Program-made: the position numbers and the translations under genes
Assembly: GCA_028277945.1 (NCBI GenBank)
Contig: JANQFH010000021.1
Location: 248,001-312,000 of the forward strand
Direction: 5' to 3'
DNA: 64,000 nt
Source: Oligoflexia bacterium
Lineage (GTDB): Bacteria; Bdellovibrionota_G; JANQFH01
Notes under the pieces: model-generated
What the model was told of the DNA's origin: nothing
What the model saw: only the letters and a program-made list of their open reading frames with translations
The model's database searches: none
Part shown: positions 1-8,349 of the stretch, one piece after another
How positions within the stretch are numbered: position 1 is the stretch's first letter
Layout: each line of letters starts with the position of its first letter

Positions 1-913
1 TGGCTAGTCGGCGTATGGGCGCTTTAAAGAGGTTGAAGTTGAACTGTGGGCTGTAGGCAAGCGACACCATAAAGGCAGGGGTGATGCTACCTTTATCTTC
101 GATGGTTTTGGGAACCGGAATCGGTAATATTGGCGCCCAATTACCAATGAAACAGGGAGAGGCGTCCAAGACAACGAGGGGCCCACTAGCACAGGGATTG
201 TATATACCGATATAGCCAATCAGCACTCCCTGATCGACATCGGCTTCAAACAGGGGTTGGCTGTCATTAGCTGCGACCGTGTAGATAGCGTTGAGCGGAC
301 TCACATCGCCGGTGCCACTGTAGTCAAACTGTAGGCCGCTGCGGTCGTACTGGCGTACCATATCGGTGGCGCTGGGAAAGTTGCCACCATACCTTTTGCG
401 GATGGCACGGCGGATGTCGACTGGCAGATTGGGTCCGGCCAGTGCAGTCCGTTTGGCAAGATCGTAGGCAATAGCGTTAGCGCCGCTAACAATGGCGCCG
501 ATCTGAGAAGCCGCATAACTGTGGTGCGCCAAATAACCTTCAATGATTAAAGCACGGGCAATATTGTCTTGCGAGCGACAGACAAGGTTACAAGCGCCTG
601 CTGTTGAATTACAAGTTGCGCCATTGTAGGTGCAGGGTGACGATGTAAAGGGGTTGGATAGAGCAGCCTGTGTGGCAATATAGGCGGTTTCAATACTGTC
701 GTTGATCTTACCAACCTCGTTGAGGTTGATGCGTTGGACGTTGGCGCCGACTAAAGCCGCCAGGTCTGCGGAGTTTTGCAGCTTGATGCGATCGCGCGTT
801 AGAATACCGGTGTTGATCAGCATCATCAACAGCACAAGAAAGAAACTGAAACTCAGGGCAAAAAAGGTGACAACCTGACCATGCTGCTTTTGTTGGTGTT
901 GCCAGCGTATCAT
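1..913 (-). CDS. TadG-like Flp pilus-assembly protein, partial at the window edge
   Basis: This reading frame is open from its ATG to the left edge, so it is missing from the ORF track; the two short track ORFs there are shadows. The translation starts MIRWQHQQKQHGQVVTFFAL, followed by a hydrophobic segment (about residues 15-38) and then NSADLAALVGANVQ, the arrangement of TadE/TadG-like N-terminal domains. Such proteins are inner-membrane pseudopilin-like or scaffold proteins of the tight-adherence (Flp) pilus system. The rest looks extracytoplasmic, with paired cysteines near residues 93-111. The ATG overlaps the TGA of tadE (ATGA), so the two are probably translationally coupled. The C-terminus, where a von Willebrand A domain often lies, is not visible. 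Confidence 0.75.
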   Translation of the reverse strand, partial: MIRWQHQQKQHGQVVTFFALSFSFFLVLLMMLINTGILTRDRIKLQNSADLAALVGANVQRINLNEVGKINDSIETAYIATQAALSNPFTSSPCTYNGATCNSTAGACNLVCRSQDNIARALIIEGYLAHHSYAASQIGAIVSGANAIAYDLAKRTALAGPNLPVDIRRAIRKRYGGNFPSATDMVRQYDRSGLQFDYSGTGDVSPLNAIYTVAANDSQPLFEADVDQGVLIGYIGIYNPCASGPLVVLDASPCFIGNWAPILPIPVPKTIEDKGSITPAFMVSLAYSPQFNFNLFKAPIRRLA

Positions 914-1569
914 GGCTCTCTTCCTAAGTAGTAGGCGTATTGGATGGGAATACCCCGTGCAGGTTTTTCTAGACCGATCGAGCGGATTTGCTCACAGGGA
1001 TTGGGACTCTGCCAGAGGCTAAAAAATCTATCCAAACCGGTGAACAGAACCGGCATGCAGTAGGTGAGCTCTACACCAGGTACGTTGTGCAAAACAGGAT
1101 CGGTGCCAAACTGCACGCGTACGGCGCCACGATTCAAGCTGGCGCCACCACCATCAATACCATCGGCGTAGAGCCGTCGCATGTACCAGTCATTCTCATC
1201 GGTCACCGTAATGCGGTGGTGTTCCCACGGTAGGGACTCAAAGAGGATTTTTTCTGCAGTTGCTTCAGCAACGCTCTGTGAACCTCGTGTAAGAAGTCCG
1301 GCACCGCCACCGCTACCAAGCTTAGCTGCCGTGTAAGGGTAGTCGATGGTTTGTAGGGTTGCGGGACCATAGACGAGATAACTACGTGCCGCCATGTAGG
1401 CGGCATACTGAGTGAGCTGATGGCTGACAACAATGAAAGCGATTTGCAGAGCAAAGAGTAGAAAGAGAAAGACAAAGGGCATGAGTAGTGCCATTTCCAG
1501 CGAAGTCACGCCACGCGTCGTTGGTTGTGCGCAACTCCACTTCTCTATGCTGTGGCGGTGGCTGCGCAT
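910..1569 (-). CDS. tadE: TadE-like pilus-assembly pseudopilin
   Basis: The protein has the TadE hallmark of a short basic N-terminus, then TSLEMALLMPFVFLFLLFAL as a membrane segment with the Glu found in class III pseudopilins, then a periplasmic region. TadE-like proteins are processed by a TadV-type prepilin peptidase and sit in the inner membrane of the Flp pilus machine. The ORF track starts at 1659, which would overlap the upstream pilin gene. I chose the ATG at 1569 because GGAAG lies about six bases upstream of it. The stop overlaps the start of the TadG-like gene. Confidence 0.75.
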   Translation of the reverse strand: MRSHRHSIEKWSCAQPTTRGVTSLEMALLMPFVFLFLLFALQIAFIVVSHQLTQYAAYMAARSYLVYGPATLQTIDYPYTAAKLGSGGGAGLLTRGSQSVAEATAEKILFESLPWEHHRITVTDENDWYMRRLYADGIDGGGASLNRGAVRVQFGTDPVLHNVPGVELTYCMPVLFTGLDRFFSLWQSPNPCEQIRSIGLEKPARGIPIQYAYYLGREP

Positions 1570-1591
1570 TCGCATGCTTCCAAATCTAGGT

Positions 1592-1795
1592 CTATTGACT
1601 CTGTTGGTTACCAGCAGCCTCAAGGATGTTGGCTTTAATCGCTTTGGCTGCATCGCCACCGTCTTGGAACATCGGTAAGATCAATCCCTTGACCGCACCG
1701 ATCAAGGCGATGGCAACCACTCCAGCAATCAGCGCATACTCGAGAGCGGTTTGGCCACGCCTACTTTGCTTTAGGCTTTTGATGAGTCGTTGCAT
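1592..1795 (-). CDS. flp: Flp/Fap-type pilin
   Basis: This 67-residue protein has a basic leader, the class III prepilin cleavage site RRG^QTALEYALIAG and one hydrophobic helix (VVAIALIGAVKGLILPMF), exactly the architecture of Flp pilins. After processing it would be the structural subunit of the Tad pilus. A perfect AGGAGG ribosome binding site lies about seven bases before the ATG, stronger than those of its neighbours, which fits a highly expressed subunit. It is followed at short distance by tadE and preceded by a second pilin-like gene. Confidence 0.9.
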   Translation of the reverse strand: MQRLIKSLKQSRRGQTALEYALIAGVVAIALIGAVKGLILPMFQDGGDAAKAIKANILEAAGNQQSQ

Positions 1796-1824
1796 GTCTT
1801 AAGCCTCCTTTATGTGGTTCGACT

Positions 1825-2067
1825 CTAGGGAATTGGCAGATACATCATGTCTCGTGTACCCAGGCCGTGATCCCTTATCATGATGGGACTGTTTTGATCG
1901 GGCTGATCCACGGCAGCAAAGACGCTGTAAACTAGCGGCTGGTAGACGATATAGAGTAGGGATGCTACCAAGGCCATGATTACCGTGGTGAGCATATACT
2001 CTAGAGCCACCTGGCCGAGCCTACGGTGCTTTTGCCGTTGTGTATGCTGCCGATCTCGACGTCGCAT
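1825..2067 (-). CDS. second Flp-type pilin or pseudopilin
   Basis: About 80 residues: a long, very basic leader (MRRRDRQHTQRQKHRRLG), then QVALEYMLTTVIMALVASLL, which matches the G^Q...E prepilin-peptidase site and the hydrophobic helix of Flp pilins. The mature part has a hydrophilic tail (AAVDQPDQNSPIMIRDHG...) that the downstream Flp lacks, so it may be a minor pilin or pseudopilin. The ORF track opens at a GTG at 2070; the adjacent ATG at 2067 is equally possible. The predicted sigma-54 start site falls only a few bases upstream. Confidence 0.75.
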   Translation of the reverse strand: MRRRDRQHTQRQKHRRLGQVALEYMLTTVIMALVASLLYIVYQPLVYSVFAAVDQPDQNSPIMIRDHGLGTRDMMYLPIP

Positions 2068-2082
2068 CACCCTTTAGATAAC

Positions 2083-2097
2083 GCAACAACCGTGCCA
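2083..2097 (-). promoter_or_regulatory. sigma-54 (-24/-12) promoter of the pilin operon
   Basis: Read on the minus strand the site is CTGGCACGGTTGTTGCG. It matches the RpoN consensus TGGCACG-N4-TTGC at every core position with the correct GG-to-GC spacing. It points at the two pilin genes, and the predicted start is at about 2071. A TTGACA lies upstream (2138-2143), but its best -10 (AGATAG, 2114-2119, 18-base spacer) is poor. Confidence 0.65.
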
Positions 2098-2239
2098 GCG
2101 ACATATCCTATAACTATCTGATTTTAAAAAGATTATCTGTCAAAAACCACGCTCAACTATGCAAAAAGGTCTGCAATACGAGCATAATTTTCTCAACCCT
2201 AAATTTTGCGGTTCTGCCGTAAATCAACGCTGAGTGGCA

Positions 2240-4234
2240 TCAATCAAGCGCGTTAAGACGGGAGCGCGCTTTGCGGTGGTACTCTTCACGGCCTTCGGGG
2301 AGGAGTTCAAGCACCTTTTGATAACGCTCTTTGGCAGCGCCATAGTCCTGGACCAACTTTTCAAAGGTGTAGGCTTCGCGATAGAGCTGTTGAGCTTGCT
2401 CGCGTGCCTCTTGCAGGACTTCGGCTTTAAGCGTCTTGGCCTCCTGATGTTTGGGGTCGCCTGAAAGCACTTCGTTTAAAAGCTGTCTTGCCAGCACTAA
2501 GCGGCCATTGCGGTACTGGTCTTTGGCGTCGCTCATCTTTGCTTCAACTTCAACCAGCAGCCGCTCTTCAACATCGTCAAGGGCGATGCGTGCTTGCGTG
2601 TAGTGTTGGCTCTCTGGATAGGCGACCACCTGACGCAAATACTTTGCCGCTTGTAGAAAGTTGTTGGCGTTGTAGGCGATCATCCCTTGGGTAAAGGTCT
2701 CCTGTATTTTTCCTCGTGCAGCCTGCCGCTTGTGCCGCTCTTGTGCCGCTAGTTCGAGTTCGTTGCTGATCTTGACGATGTTTTCTTTAGCCACCCGGTT
2801 GTTCGGATCCAAGCCGAGTACCTGACGGTAGAGAGATTTGGCTTCACGAAATCGTTTCGCATCCCACGCCTCGCCAGCCAAACTCATCAACTCTTGTTTG
2901 CGTCGTTGCTGGGCGCGCTGTTGTTGCTGTTGCGTTCTCTCCTCCTGTTCAATCATGGCAAGCAACTGTGCGATCTCCTCTTGCATCGTGGTTGCCTCCA
3001 AGTTATGGGTATCGAGTTTGGTAAGTACTAGATCGACCTTTACTGCTGCCTCTTGGTACTTTTCCCGCTGTATGAGCCGACGTGCTTGCTGCAGCTGGTG
3101 TGCGACAATGCGGGCTCGTTCACTGCTGATTTGGTCAACAGGTTGCTGACCGCTGACGGCTGTTAGGTCAAGTGCAGCCTTTGCCGTGGAAGATTGCGCT
3201 ATCTTGTCATCACTGTTACGTAATAGGGGGATAATCAGTAACATAGCCAGGATAAATAGTAAGCCGGCACAGATCTCGTTGGTGTAACGCTGCAGTAACG
3301 GCAACCAGGGTTTACGGGTAACACCATCTAATTCACCGTCTTCGGCAATTTCAATGACGTTGTTTGAACGCGCCTGCGGTAGCGCAGCACCTTCAACATA
3401 CTCTAAACGGATATCGCCAAACTCAATAACGTCGTGGCAGTGTAGCACACATGAGTGTATGCGATCTCCATTTACGCGTGTGCCATTGGTGCTATTGAGA
3501 TCTTCGAGGTAGTAGTGATTTGCTTCTTTACGTAAGGTGGCGTGATGTTGCGATACCGAACCATGCGGCAGTATCAGTTGGCAGTCATTGCCACGGCCTA
3601 TGGTAATCTGCAGCTCATCGAGCTCAAAAAAGGGTTCGCCAAGCTGGAGGTTGAGAGGATGAAGTCTTGCAGCTGTACGAAACGGCACCAGCATGGTTGC
3701 CCTTCCCTTGGCAGAGGCGCTCTGTGGCAAACTCGGCATGCTCGGATTTGTACTGGCATTGAAAGAGGCTGCTACAGATTCGATCTCCGTAGGCTCGCCT
3801 GTGTGTGGGGCATCATACTGGCTCGTTTTTTCACCTAGCAACGAAAGAGCCGAGTGGCTTGGTAGCTGTGGATCATCCAAGAGCAGCTCTGCTAAGCTCT
3901 TGGGCTCGTTGATAAAGTTATCCTCTCTTGCTACATCGCCCGTGTTGTCGAGTGCCACCACTTCGATCGTAAAAGGGGGTAGTTGGATTTTACCGCCAGC
4001 CACGAGCCTCACCTTGGACACTAGGCTGCCGTCGACGCTCATCCCGTTGGCACTGTCTAAATCTTCAAGATAGAAATGACCATCCTGTTGGCTTATCTGT
4101 GCCTGTTGTCGCGAGATCATCGGATGGTCTAGCGAGATATCGCAGCTGGGATCGCGACCCAGCGTCAGACCTGTGGCGACATGGTGCTGACAGAGGGTTT
4201 TTTCTTCTTGTTTTATAATCAGCTGCAGTTGCAT
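2240..4234 (-). CDS. double-FHA, single-pass membrane, TPR-like protein
   Basis: Two forkhead-associated (phosphothreonine-binding) domains occupy about residues 20-95 and 205-285. One membrane helix (AGLLFILAMLLIIPLL, near 325-340) follows, then a Gln-rich coiled coil and TPR-like helical repeats (for example AKSLYRQVLGLDPNNRVAKE). FHA2 keeps the G-R...S-x-x-H...N-G pattern. FHA1 reads SRQQ where SRxH is expected, so its phosphopeptide pocket may be altered. It is the last gene of an FHA trio directly upstream of the pilin genes and starts three bases after the preceding stop. A role as a phosphorylation-responsive adaptor for the Tad apparatus is inferred. Confidence 0.8.
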   Translation of the reverse strand: MQLQLIIKQEEKTLCQHHVATGLTLGRDPSCDISLDHPMISRQQAQISQQDGHFYLEDLDSANGMSVDGSLVSKVRLVAGGKIQLPPFTIEVVALDNTGDVAREDNFINEPKSLAELLLDDPQLPSHSALSLLGEKTSQYDAPHTGEPTEIESVAASFNASTNPSMPSLPQSASAKGRATMLVPFRTAARLHPLNLQLGEPFFELDELQITIGRGNDCQLILPHGSVSQHHATLRKEANHYYLEDLNSTNGTRVNGDRIHSCVLHCHDVIEFGDIRLEYVEGAALPQARSNNVIEIAEDGELDGVTRKPWLPLLQRYTNEICAGLLFILAMLLIIPLLRNSDDKIAQSSTAKAALDLTAVSGQQPVDQISSERARIVAHQLQQARRLIQREKYQEAAVKVDLVLTKLDTHNLEATTMQEEIAQLLAMIEQEERTQQQQQRAQQRRKQELMSLAGEAWDAKRFREAKSLYRQVLGLDPNNRVAKENIVKISNELELAAQERHKRQAARGKIQETFTQGMIAYNANNFLQAAKYLRQVVAYPESQHYTQARIALDDVEERLLVEVEAKMSDAKDQYRNGRLVLARQLLNEVLSGDPKHQEAKTLKAEVLQEAREQAQQLYREAYTFEKLVQDYGAAKERYQKVLELLPEGREEYHRKARSRLNALD

Positions 4235-4237
4235 GGC

Positions 4238-5320
4238 CTATCTTGACTCCAGGAGTTTTGCCTGTGCTTCGGCGATCTTCTCGGTTGCCTTGCTTTGATA
4301 CTCCGGCTCAAATCCATCACTGAGCGCCACTACCTTTTCCCATTCATGGATAGCACGATCGTAGTAGAGGTTGGTAAACTCACGCAGGCCGGTATTGTAG
4401 TACTGTTGGATTAGATCACTAAGGCGTTTCTTAGCCTCGGCCAATTTTGTCGTTGCACCCTCATGACCAGGCTGTAGCTGGAGTACCTCGCTAAATCCTC
4501 TGATTGCCGCTTTGTAATTGGCAGCGTTCATAGCCTGTATAGCCTGAGAGTACTTCTGTCGGCTCAAGGATTGACGTTGTGACTCTGAAGTGGTGCCTTT
4601 TTTGATCACCGGCGCAGCGCCACTTTGTTGGTTTGCTTGAATGGAGGCCTGACGTACAATGGGTGTGTTTTTCTTTGTAAGCACCTTGACTGCAGCGGCA
4701 TCGTTCGTTGGCAGAGAGGATGTTGCTGCAGCATTGGGCTGTTCACCGTTTGGTAGCAGCAGCGGTAAAATCATAAGTAGGGCAATGACAATCAAAGCGG
4801 TGTAAATAGTCAGACGACGGAGATCGGGTAGGTTGCGGCCCTTCAAGCGTTGCTTGGCAAGAGCTTTTAGCGAAGGCCTGAGAAATTGTGGCAGCCGAAA
4901 ACCACGCTGTGATATGAGCGGCATGTGAAAATCAGCCGAACGGGAACGGGTTGTATTGGGGTGGCCAAAACGAAAACGAAAGAGTGACTCGCCAATGCTA
5001 ACCAGGTCACCATCTTTGAGCAACTTCTGTCGGATGCGTTTGCCGTTGATGTAGATGCCGTTTTTGCTCTGACGATCACGAATTTCATAGCTGCCATCAC
5101 AGTTGCGCAGTATAGCGTGTTCACGGCTGACGTTGAGATCTGCAAGAATGATGTCGCACTCCTGTGCCCGACCGATGGATACACGTGGTCCCACCAAGAC
5201 ATACTCGCGCCCGGCATTAGGCCCCTTGAGGCTAAGGAGCATGCCACGATCGATTTGCAACCCTTGTGTGATGATGGTCTGGTCGTTTGCTTTCACGCTC
5301 TCTCGATGATGATCGCCCAT
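4238..5320 (-). CDS. FHA-domain membrane protein with TPR-like C-terminus
   Basis: An FHA domain covers roughly residues 30-120 and keeps the conserved positions (SIGRAQECDI, VSREHA, SKNGIYING). A membrane helix near 170-190 (YTALIVIALLMILPLLLPNG) and a C-terminal helical region resembling TPRs (YKAAIRGFSEVLQLQPGHEG) follow. The layout is the same as that of the next gene, so the two probably arose by duplication. The predicted start overlaps the upstream FHA gene by 28 bases. No strong ribosome binding site precedes it, so a later start (Met27, just before the FHA domain) is possible. Confidence 0.8.
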   Translation of the reverse strand: MGDHHRESVKANDQTIITQGLQIDRGMLLSLKGPNAGREYVLVGPRVSIGRAQECDIILADLNVSREHAILRNCDGSYEIRDRQSKNGIYINGKRIRQKLLKDGDLVSIGESLFRFRFGHPNTTRSRSADFHMPLISQRGFRLPQFLRPSLKALAKQRLKGRNLPDLRRLTIYTALIVIALLMILPLLLPNGEQPNAAATSSLPTNDAAAVKVLTKKNTPIVRQASIQANQQSGAAPVIKKGTTSESQRQSLSRQKYSQAIQAMNAANYKAAIRGFSEVLQLQPGHEGATTKLAEAKKRLSDLIQQYYNTGLREFTNLYYDRAIHEWEKVVALSDGFEPEYQSKATEKIAEAQAKLLESR

Positions 5321-6777
5321 TTGAGCTGCTCAGGATCTTGCCTGATGGCATGCAGAGAGACCTGGTATGAAAAATCTCCATACTGCAAGCTCTTGACGAT
5401 CATGCCCTCCTTGCCCATTTTTAGTTCGGCAATGCTCTCGACAAAAAATGTTCTTAAATAATCATCAGTTACAATTTTGTCGAGATCGCTTCCCAAGACG
5501 GTCTCTGGAGCCGCTTGAAGAAACGCTTGCGCTCTTTCATTAAGCGCAAGAATCGTGCCGGAACCATCGAGCAGAAGGGCGGCATCGGGAATGGCTGCAA
5601 TCAGCCGGTCGAGTTCTTCATCACTAGAGAAAGGGATATTATTATTAGTAGGTTGCACGAAAGATGGGGTGTGCAACTCGCCCTCTTTCAACCTTACAGC
5701 AGCGGCATTAACGGCGTCGATCAGAGGACGTAGGGCGCTGATCGAACTGTGGCGCTCAATTCTCTCCACCTCGCCTCTAAAAAGCAGGCCAATCTTTTCA
5801 GCCACATAGGTGATAGGGGGAAGAGTAATCTGTCTCAGGCCGATAAAAAGTAGCAAGGAGGCAATGGCGACAAAGAGGAAGGATAGAAGCCAAATTTTCC
5901 GTACAGCCTCCATGGTGGTGAGGATGTTCTTTGGTGCAAAGAGTACTAAGGCAACGCCAATGGTTTCATACTCGCCAAGTTCGTCGTTGTAGCTGCGGAT
6001 CGGTGTGGCAAAGCGATAGAGGCCACCTTTAAGCCGACTACTGGAAACGATCTCATCCTTACCCAGCTGCAGTGCTGCACGGCTGGTTTCGTCAGCGAGA
6101 ACTTGGTTGAGTTTGTAGCTTGGTGCCAGCACTCGTGCCTTTTTATTGGCGATGAAGGCAGCAACCACACCCTCTTCGCCAAGTACGGTTTCTGTATCCA
6201 ACAGGGTTTCATTGCCGCGGGCGAGCTCGCCTTTGTTCTTTTCAGCAAGGTAACGCGTGATATCGCGGGCACGCTTGAGGGAGATTGTCGTGACGTCTGC
6301 CTTAATCTTGTTGATGAAGAGTTTGGCGACGAGCAGATGATCGACAAGGAGAACGCCAACTAACAGCAGTAGGGCTTTGACTTTCCAGTCTACTGTTGGC
6401 AACAGTCCAGGAGTGTCATGGGTCCTCTTTGCACCGACATCGATATTACCACGAGTTTCATTGTGGCTTAGCTGTTGCGAGCCTACGGGATTAGCAACAA
6501 ACTCCAAGATAAAATCGCCGATGAAGATTCTATCTCCCGCTGTCAGCTCCTGCTCATCTACCTGCCGTCCGTTAACAATGGTACCGTTGGCACTACCCAG
6601 ATCTTTGATGATCGCCTGATCGGGTTGTAGTCTGATCTCGGCGTGACGACGGGAGACCATGTGAGATTCAAGCTGGATTGTATTAGTGGCGTCCCGACCG
6701 ATGACGAAGGTGCCCGTGCGCAGCTCAAAGAAACTGCCGCGGGCTGGGCCGCCGATAACTTTTAATCCGGTTGCCAT
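5293..6777 (-). CDS. FHA, two-helix membrane sensor and PAS-like domain protein
   Basis: Residues 1-95 form an FHA domain (FVIGRDATNTI, VSRRHAEI, SANGTIVNG). A membrane helix (KALLLLVGVLLVDHLLVAKL), an extracytoplasmic segment of about 140 residues, a second helix (IWLLSFLFVAIASLLLFIGL) and a C-terminal PAS-like domain (LDRLIAAIPDAALLLDGSGT...) follow. The order resembles a membrane sensor, but no kinase, cyclase or methyl-accepting output domain follows the PAS. It probably signals through protein contact. It heads the FHA trio, 15 bases after the DUF192 gene. Confidence 0.8.
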   Translation of the reverse strand: MATGLKVIGGPARGSFFELRTGTFVIGRDATNTIQLESHMVSRRHAEIRLQPDQAIIKDLGSANGTIVNGRQVDEQELTAGDRIFIGDFILEFVANPVGSQQLSHNETRGNIDVGAKRTHDTPGLLPTVDWKVKALLLLVGVLLVDHLLVAKLFINKIKADVTTISLKRARDITRYLAEKNKGELARGNETLLDTETVLGEEGVVAAFIANKKARVLAPSYKLNQVLADETSRAALQLGKDEIVSSSRLKGGLYRFATPIRSYNDELGEYETIGVALVLFAPKNILTTMEAVRKIWLLSFLFVAIASLLLFIGLRQITLPPITYVAEKIGLLFRGEVERIERHSSISALRPLIDAVNAAAVRLKEGELHTPSFVQPTNNNIPFSSDEELDRLIAAIPDAALLLDGSGTILALNERAQAFLQAAPETVLGSDLDKIVTDDYLRTFFVESIAELKMGKEGMIVKSLQYGDFSYQVSLHAIRQDPEQLKWAIIIERA

Positions 6778-6792
6778 CTTCCTTTGCAGATT

Positions 6793-7182
6793 TTAACACG
6801 ATATGGCTTTGTCGTCCGCAACTGAGCGTATCTCCAGCTGATCTCCTGGCTGGGTTGAGGTGCGTGTGACAATGCCAGCAGGCAGCTCTAAGACCATGCA
6901 GGCTCGCCAGCAAATGCGGCTAAAGCGGTAGGGCCGCAAGTTCGACGCGGCCGCGATGACAACAAGGTCGCGGTTAAGGAACAGAACATCAATCGCAAAC
7001 TTCATAAAAAAAGTGTGGATCCAGCGACATGAGGTTAGCAGCATGCCCTCACCTTGGGCCAAGTGCGCACGTCCCAACAGTCCTTGCATGCGTCCCAGAT
7101 AACTTTTAGGAATCTCAGCGTTGTCAGCAAGCATCACTTGCCGACTGAGATTGTATATCTTTACCAACCTCTTAGAACTCAT
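6793..7182 (-). CDS. DUF192 family protein
   Basis: The 129-residue product carries the DUF192 pattern: SYLGRMQGLLGR near the N-terminus, IHTFFMKFAIDVLFLNRD in the middle and MVLELPAGIV toward the end. This is a small conserved family of unknown biochemical role, often secreted, but no clear signal peptide is seen here. I use the ATG at 7182, not the ORF-track start at 7263, because AAGGTG lies five bases upstream and family homology begins just after it. Genes of this family are often found in tad loci, and here it lies between tadC and the FHA trio. Confidence 0.8.
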   Translation of the reverse strand: MSSKRLVKIYNLSRQVMLADNAEIPKSYLGRMQGLLGRAHLAQGEGMLLTSCRWIHTFFMKFAIDVLFLNRDLVVIAAASNLRPYRFSRICWRACMVLELPAGIVTRTSTQPGDQLEIRSVADDKAISC

Positions 7183-7284
7183 TTCACCTTCATTCTGCCA
7201 TAGCGAGGACGGGCCCCAAAACAATAATTCGACGAGCCATCCGCCGAAGGCTTGGCTGGACACGCCCTATAGAGGAGATGTTAG

Positions 7285-7437
7285 ATGACAAAAGAAAGTA
7301 CCAAACACCTAGTGGCTGAGAATCTAGAAGGTGCCGGCGAGGCCATGCAGAAGAAATTTTACAATGAGCGGACCAATGACGATGATGAACACCGCTGGAA
7401 AGATACAAAAGATCATGGGAAAGAGGATGAGTTGTGA
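7285..7437 (+). CDS. possible 50-residue antisense small protein
   Basis: A short plus-strand ORF, below the track's cut-off, begins with GAGGAG about seven bases before its ATG and encodes a highly charged peptide (MTKESTKHLVAENLEGAGEA...HGKEDEL). It overlaps the 3' end of tadC on the opposite strand by about 114 bases. The ribosome binding site and composition are suggestive only. No recognisable domain or convincing promoter was seen, and the overlap with a real gene makes chance likely. Confidence 0.25.
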   Translation: MTKESTKHLVAENLEGAGEAMQKKFYNERTNDDDEHRWKDTKDHGKEDEL

Positions 7438-8271
7438 CGCACGTGCGCCGGCAATCTCAGCCTTTTGAAAACGACTGGTGCGCAGAGAGTCTGCCTGCGC
7501 CCGTAGCACGGGTCCAATGCTGGCACCAAGCTGATCGGCTTGAATGAGAAGGGTTGTAAAGGAGTTGATCTCCTCCATCTGCAGTCTTGCTGCCAGGTGC
7601 CGTAGTGCATCGGCGCGCGAGGTGCCAAGGCTGATCTCTCCTAACATCACCTTGAGTTCTTCAATCAGTGGATTGGTCTTACTACGACTGGTCACTCGTT
7701 GGATAGCGGCAATAAAGTCTAGTCCGGCCTCTACGCTCAACGTCAGTAGGTCTATGGTGTAAGGCAGTGCCTGGAAGATGGCGCGCCGACGTTTCTTTTG
7801 CAGTTCTAATAGCCAAAACTCTGGGGCAAAGAAGCCGAGCAACGGCAAAAGTAGATAGGCGTAAGTAGGCATGGGTTTGCCGACGATGGTTGCTAGGTAG
7901 TGTGCAAGAGCGGGAAAGACAATCATCATAACAATTTTAAAGGCGATAAATTCATCAGGGGTGATCTCTCGCTGTAGGTCTGCAGTGATAAGGCGTTTTG
8001 AACGTCTTTGTTTGTAGCGATCGACCCAACTGCTCTTGATCGTTCGGATGCGTGTGGCCAACAGGGCAAGAGCGGGATGAAGTATTTTTAGCAATAGGAT
8101 TTTGTTTTCACGAACGTTGTCATCAACAACACCGAGCATTTTTTTGGCTGCGGAGAGTCTTGCATCTGGCATAAGGGCGTAAGCCAGCAAAGCCACAGCG
8201 ATAAATACGCCGATCAAGATGATAAGGTTCAGTGCTGGAGCGCTAAAGAGCGTGTTTATAATGGTATCCAT
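7324..8271 (-). CDS. tadC: TadC-like type II secretion F-family inner-membrane protein
   Basis: A 315-residue membrane protein with an N-terminal helix, two central helices (FIAFKIVMMIVFPALAHYLA and YAYLLLPLLGFFAPEFWLL), the T2SSF domain (residues about 180-300, with LLTLSVEAGLDFIAAIQRV and ADQLGASIGPVLRAQ) and a C-terminal helix. TadC and its partner TadB form the inner-membrane platform of the Flp pilus assembly motor. No tadB or tadA ATPase lies upstream, where Hsp20 sits instead, so the motor genes must be elsewhere. The promoter lies immediately before the ATG. Confidence 0.8.
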   Translation of the reverse strand: MDTIINTLFSAPALNLIILIGVFIAVALLAYALMPDARLSAAKKMLGVVDDNVRENKILLLKILHPALALLATRIRTIKSSWVDRYKQRRSKRLITADLQREITPDEFIAFKIVMMIVFPALAHYLATIVGKPMPTYAYLLLPLLGFFAPEFWLLELQKKRRRAIFQALPYTIDLLTLSVEAGLDFIAAIQRVTSRSKTNPLIEELKVMLGEISLGTSRADALRHLAARLQMEEINSFTTLLIQADQLGASIGPVLRAQADSLRTSRFQKAEIAGARASQLILFPMIFCIFPAVFIIVIGPLIVKFLLHGLAGTF

Positions 8272-8293
8272 ATCCGTATTATAGCGGATATGG
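8268..8293 (-). promoter_or_regulatory. tadC promoter with a 9-bp inverted repeat around its -10 box
   Basis: A perfect TATAAT (8283-8278 on the minus strand) sits so that the expected start falls on the A of the tadC ATG at 8271. The box is framed by CCATATCCG and CGGATATGG, perfect 9-bp inverted arms around an 8-base centre. No good -35 is present. This is what an operator or an activator-dependent promoter would look like. No ribosome binding site precedes the ATG. Confidence 0.5.
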
Positions 8294-8349
8294 TGGCTGA
8301 AGTGGGCAGGAAATTTTCTCGCTTAGATTGTCTGTGAACTGCGAGAATG

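Noticed and set aside
2114-2143. TTGACA with a weak -10 as the main pilin promoter
   Set aside because: The -10 (AGATAG, 18-base spacer) is poor, and the sigma-54 site downstream is a much better match.
4867-5247. 126-residue minus-strand ORF
   Set aside because: It is a frame shadow of the FHA gene at 4238-5320, with no independent start signal or recognisable domain.
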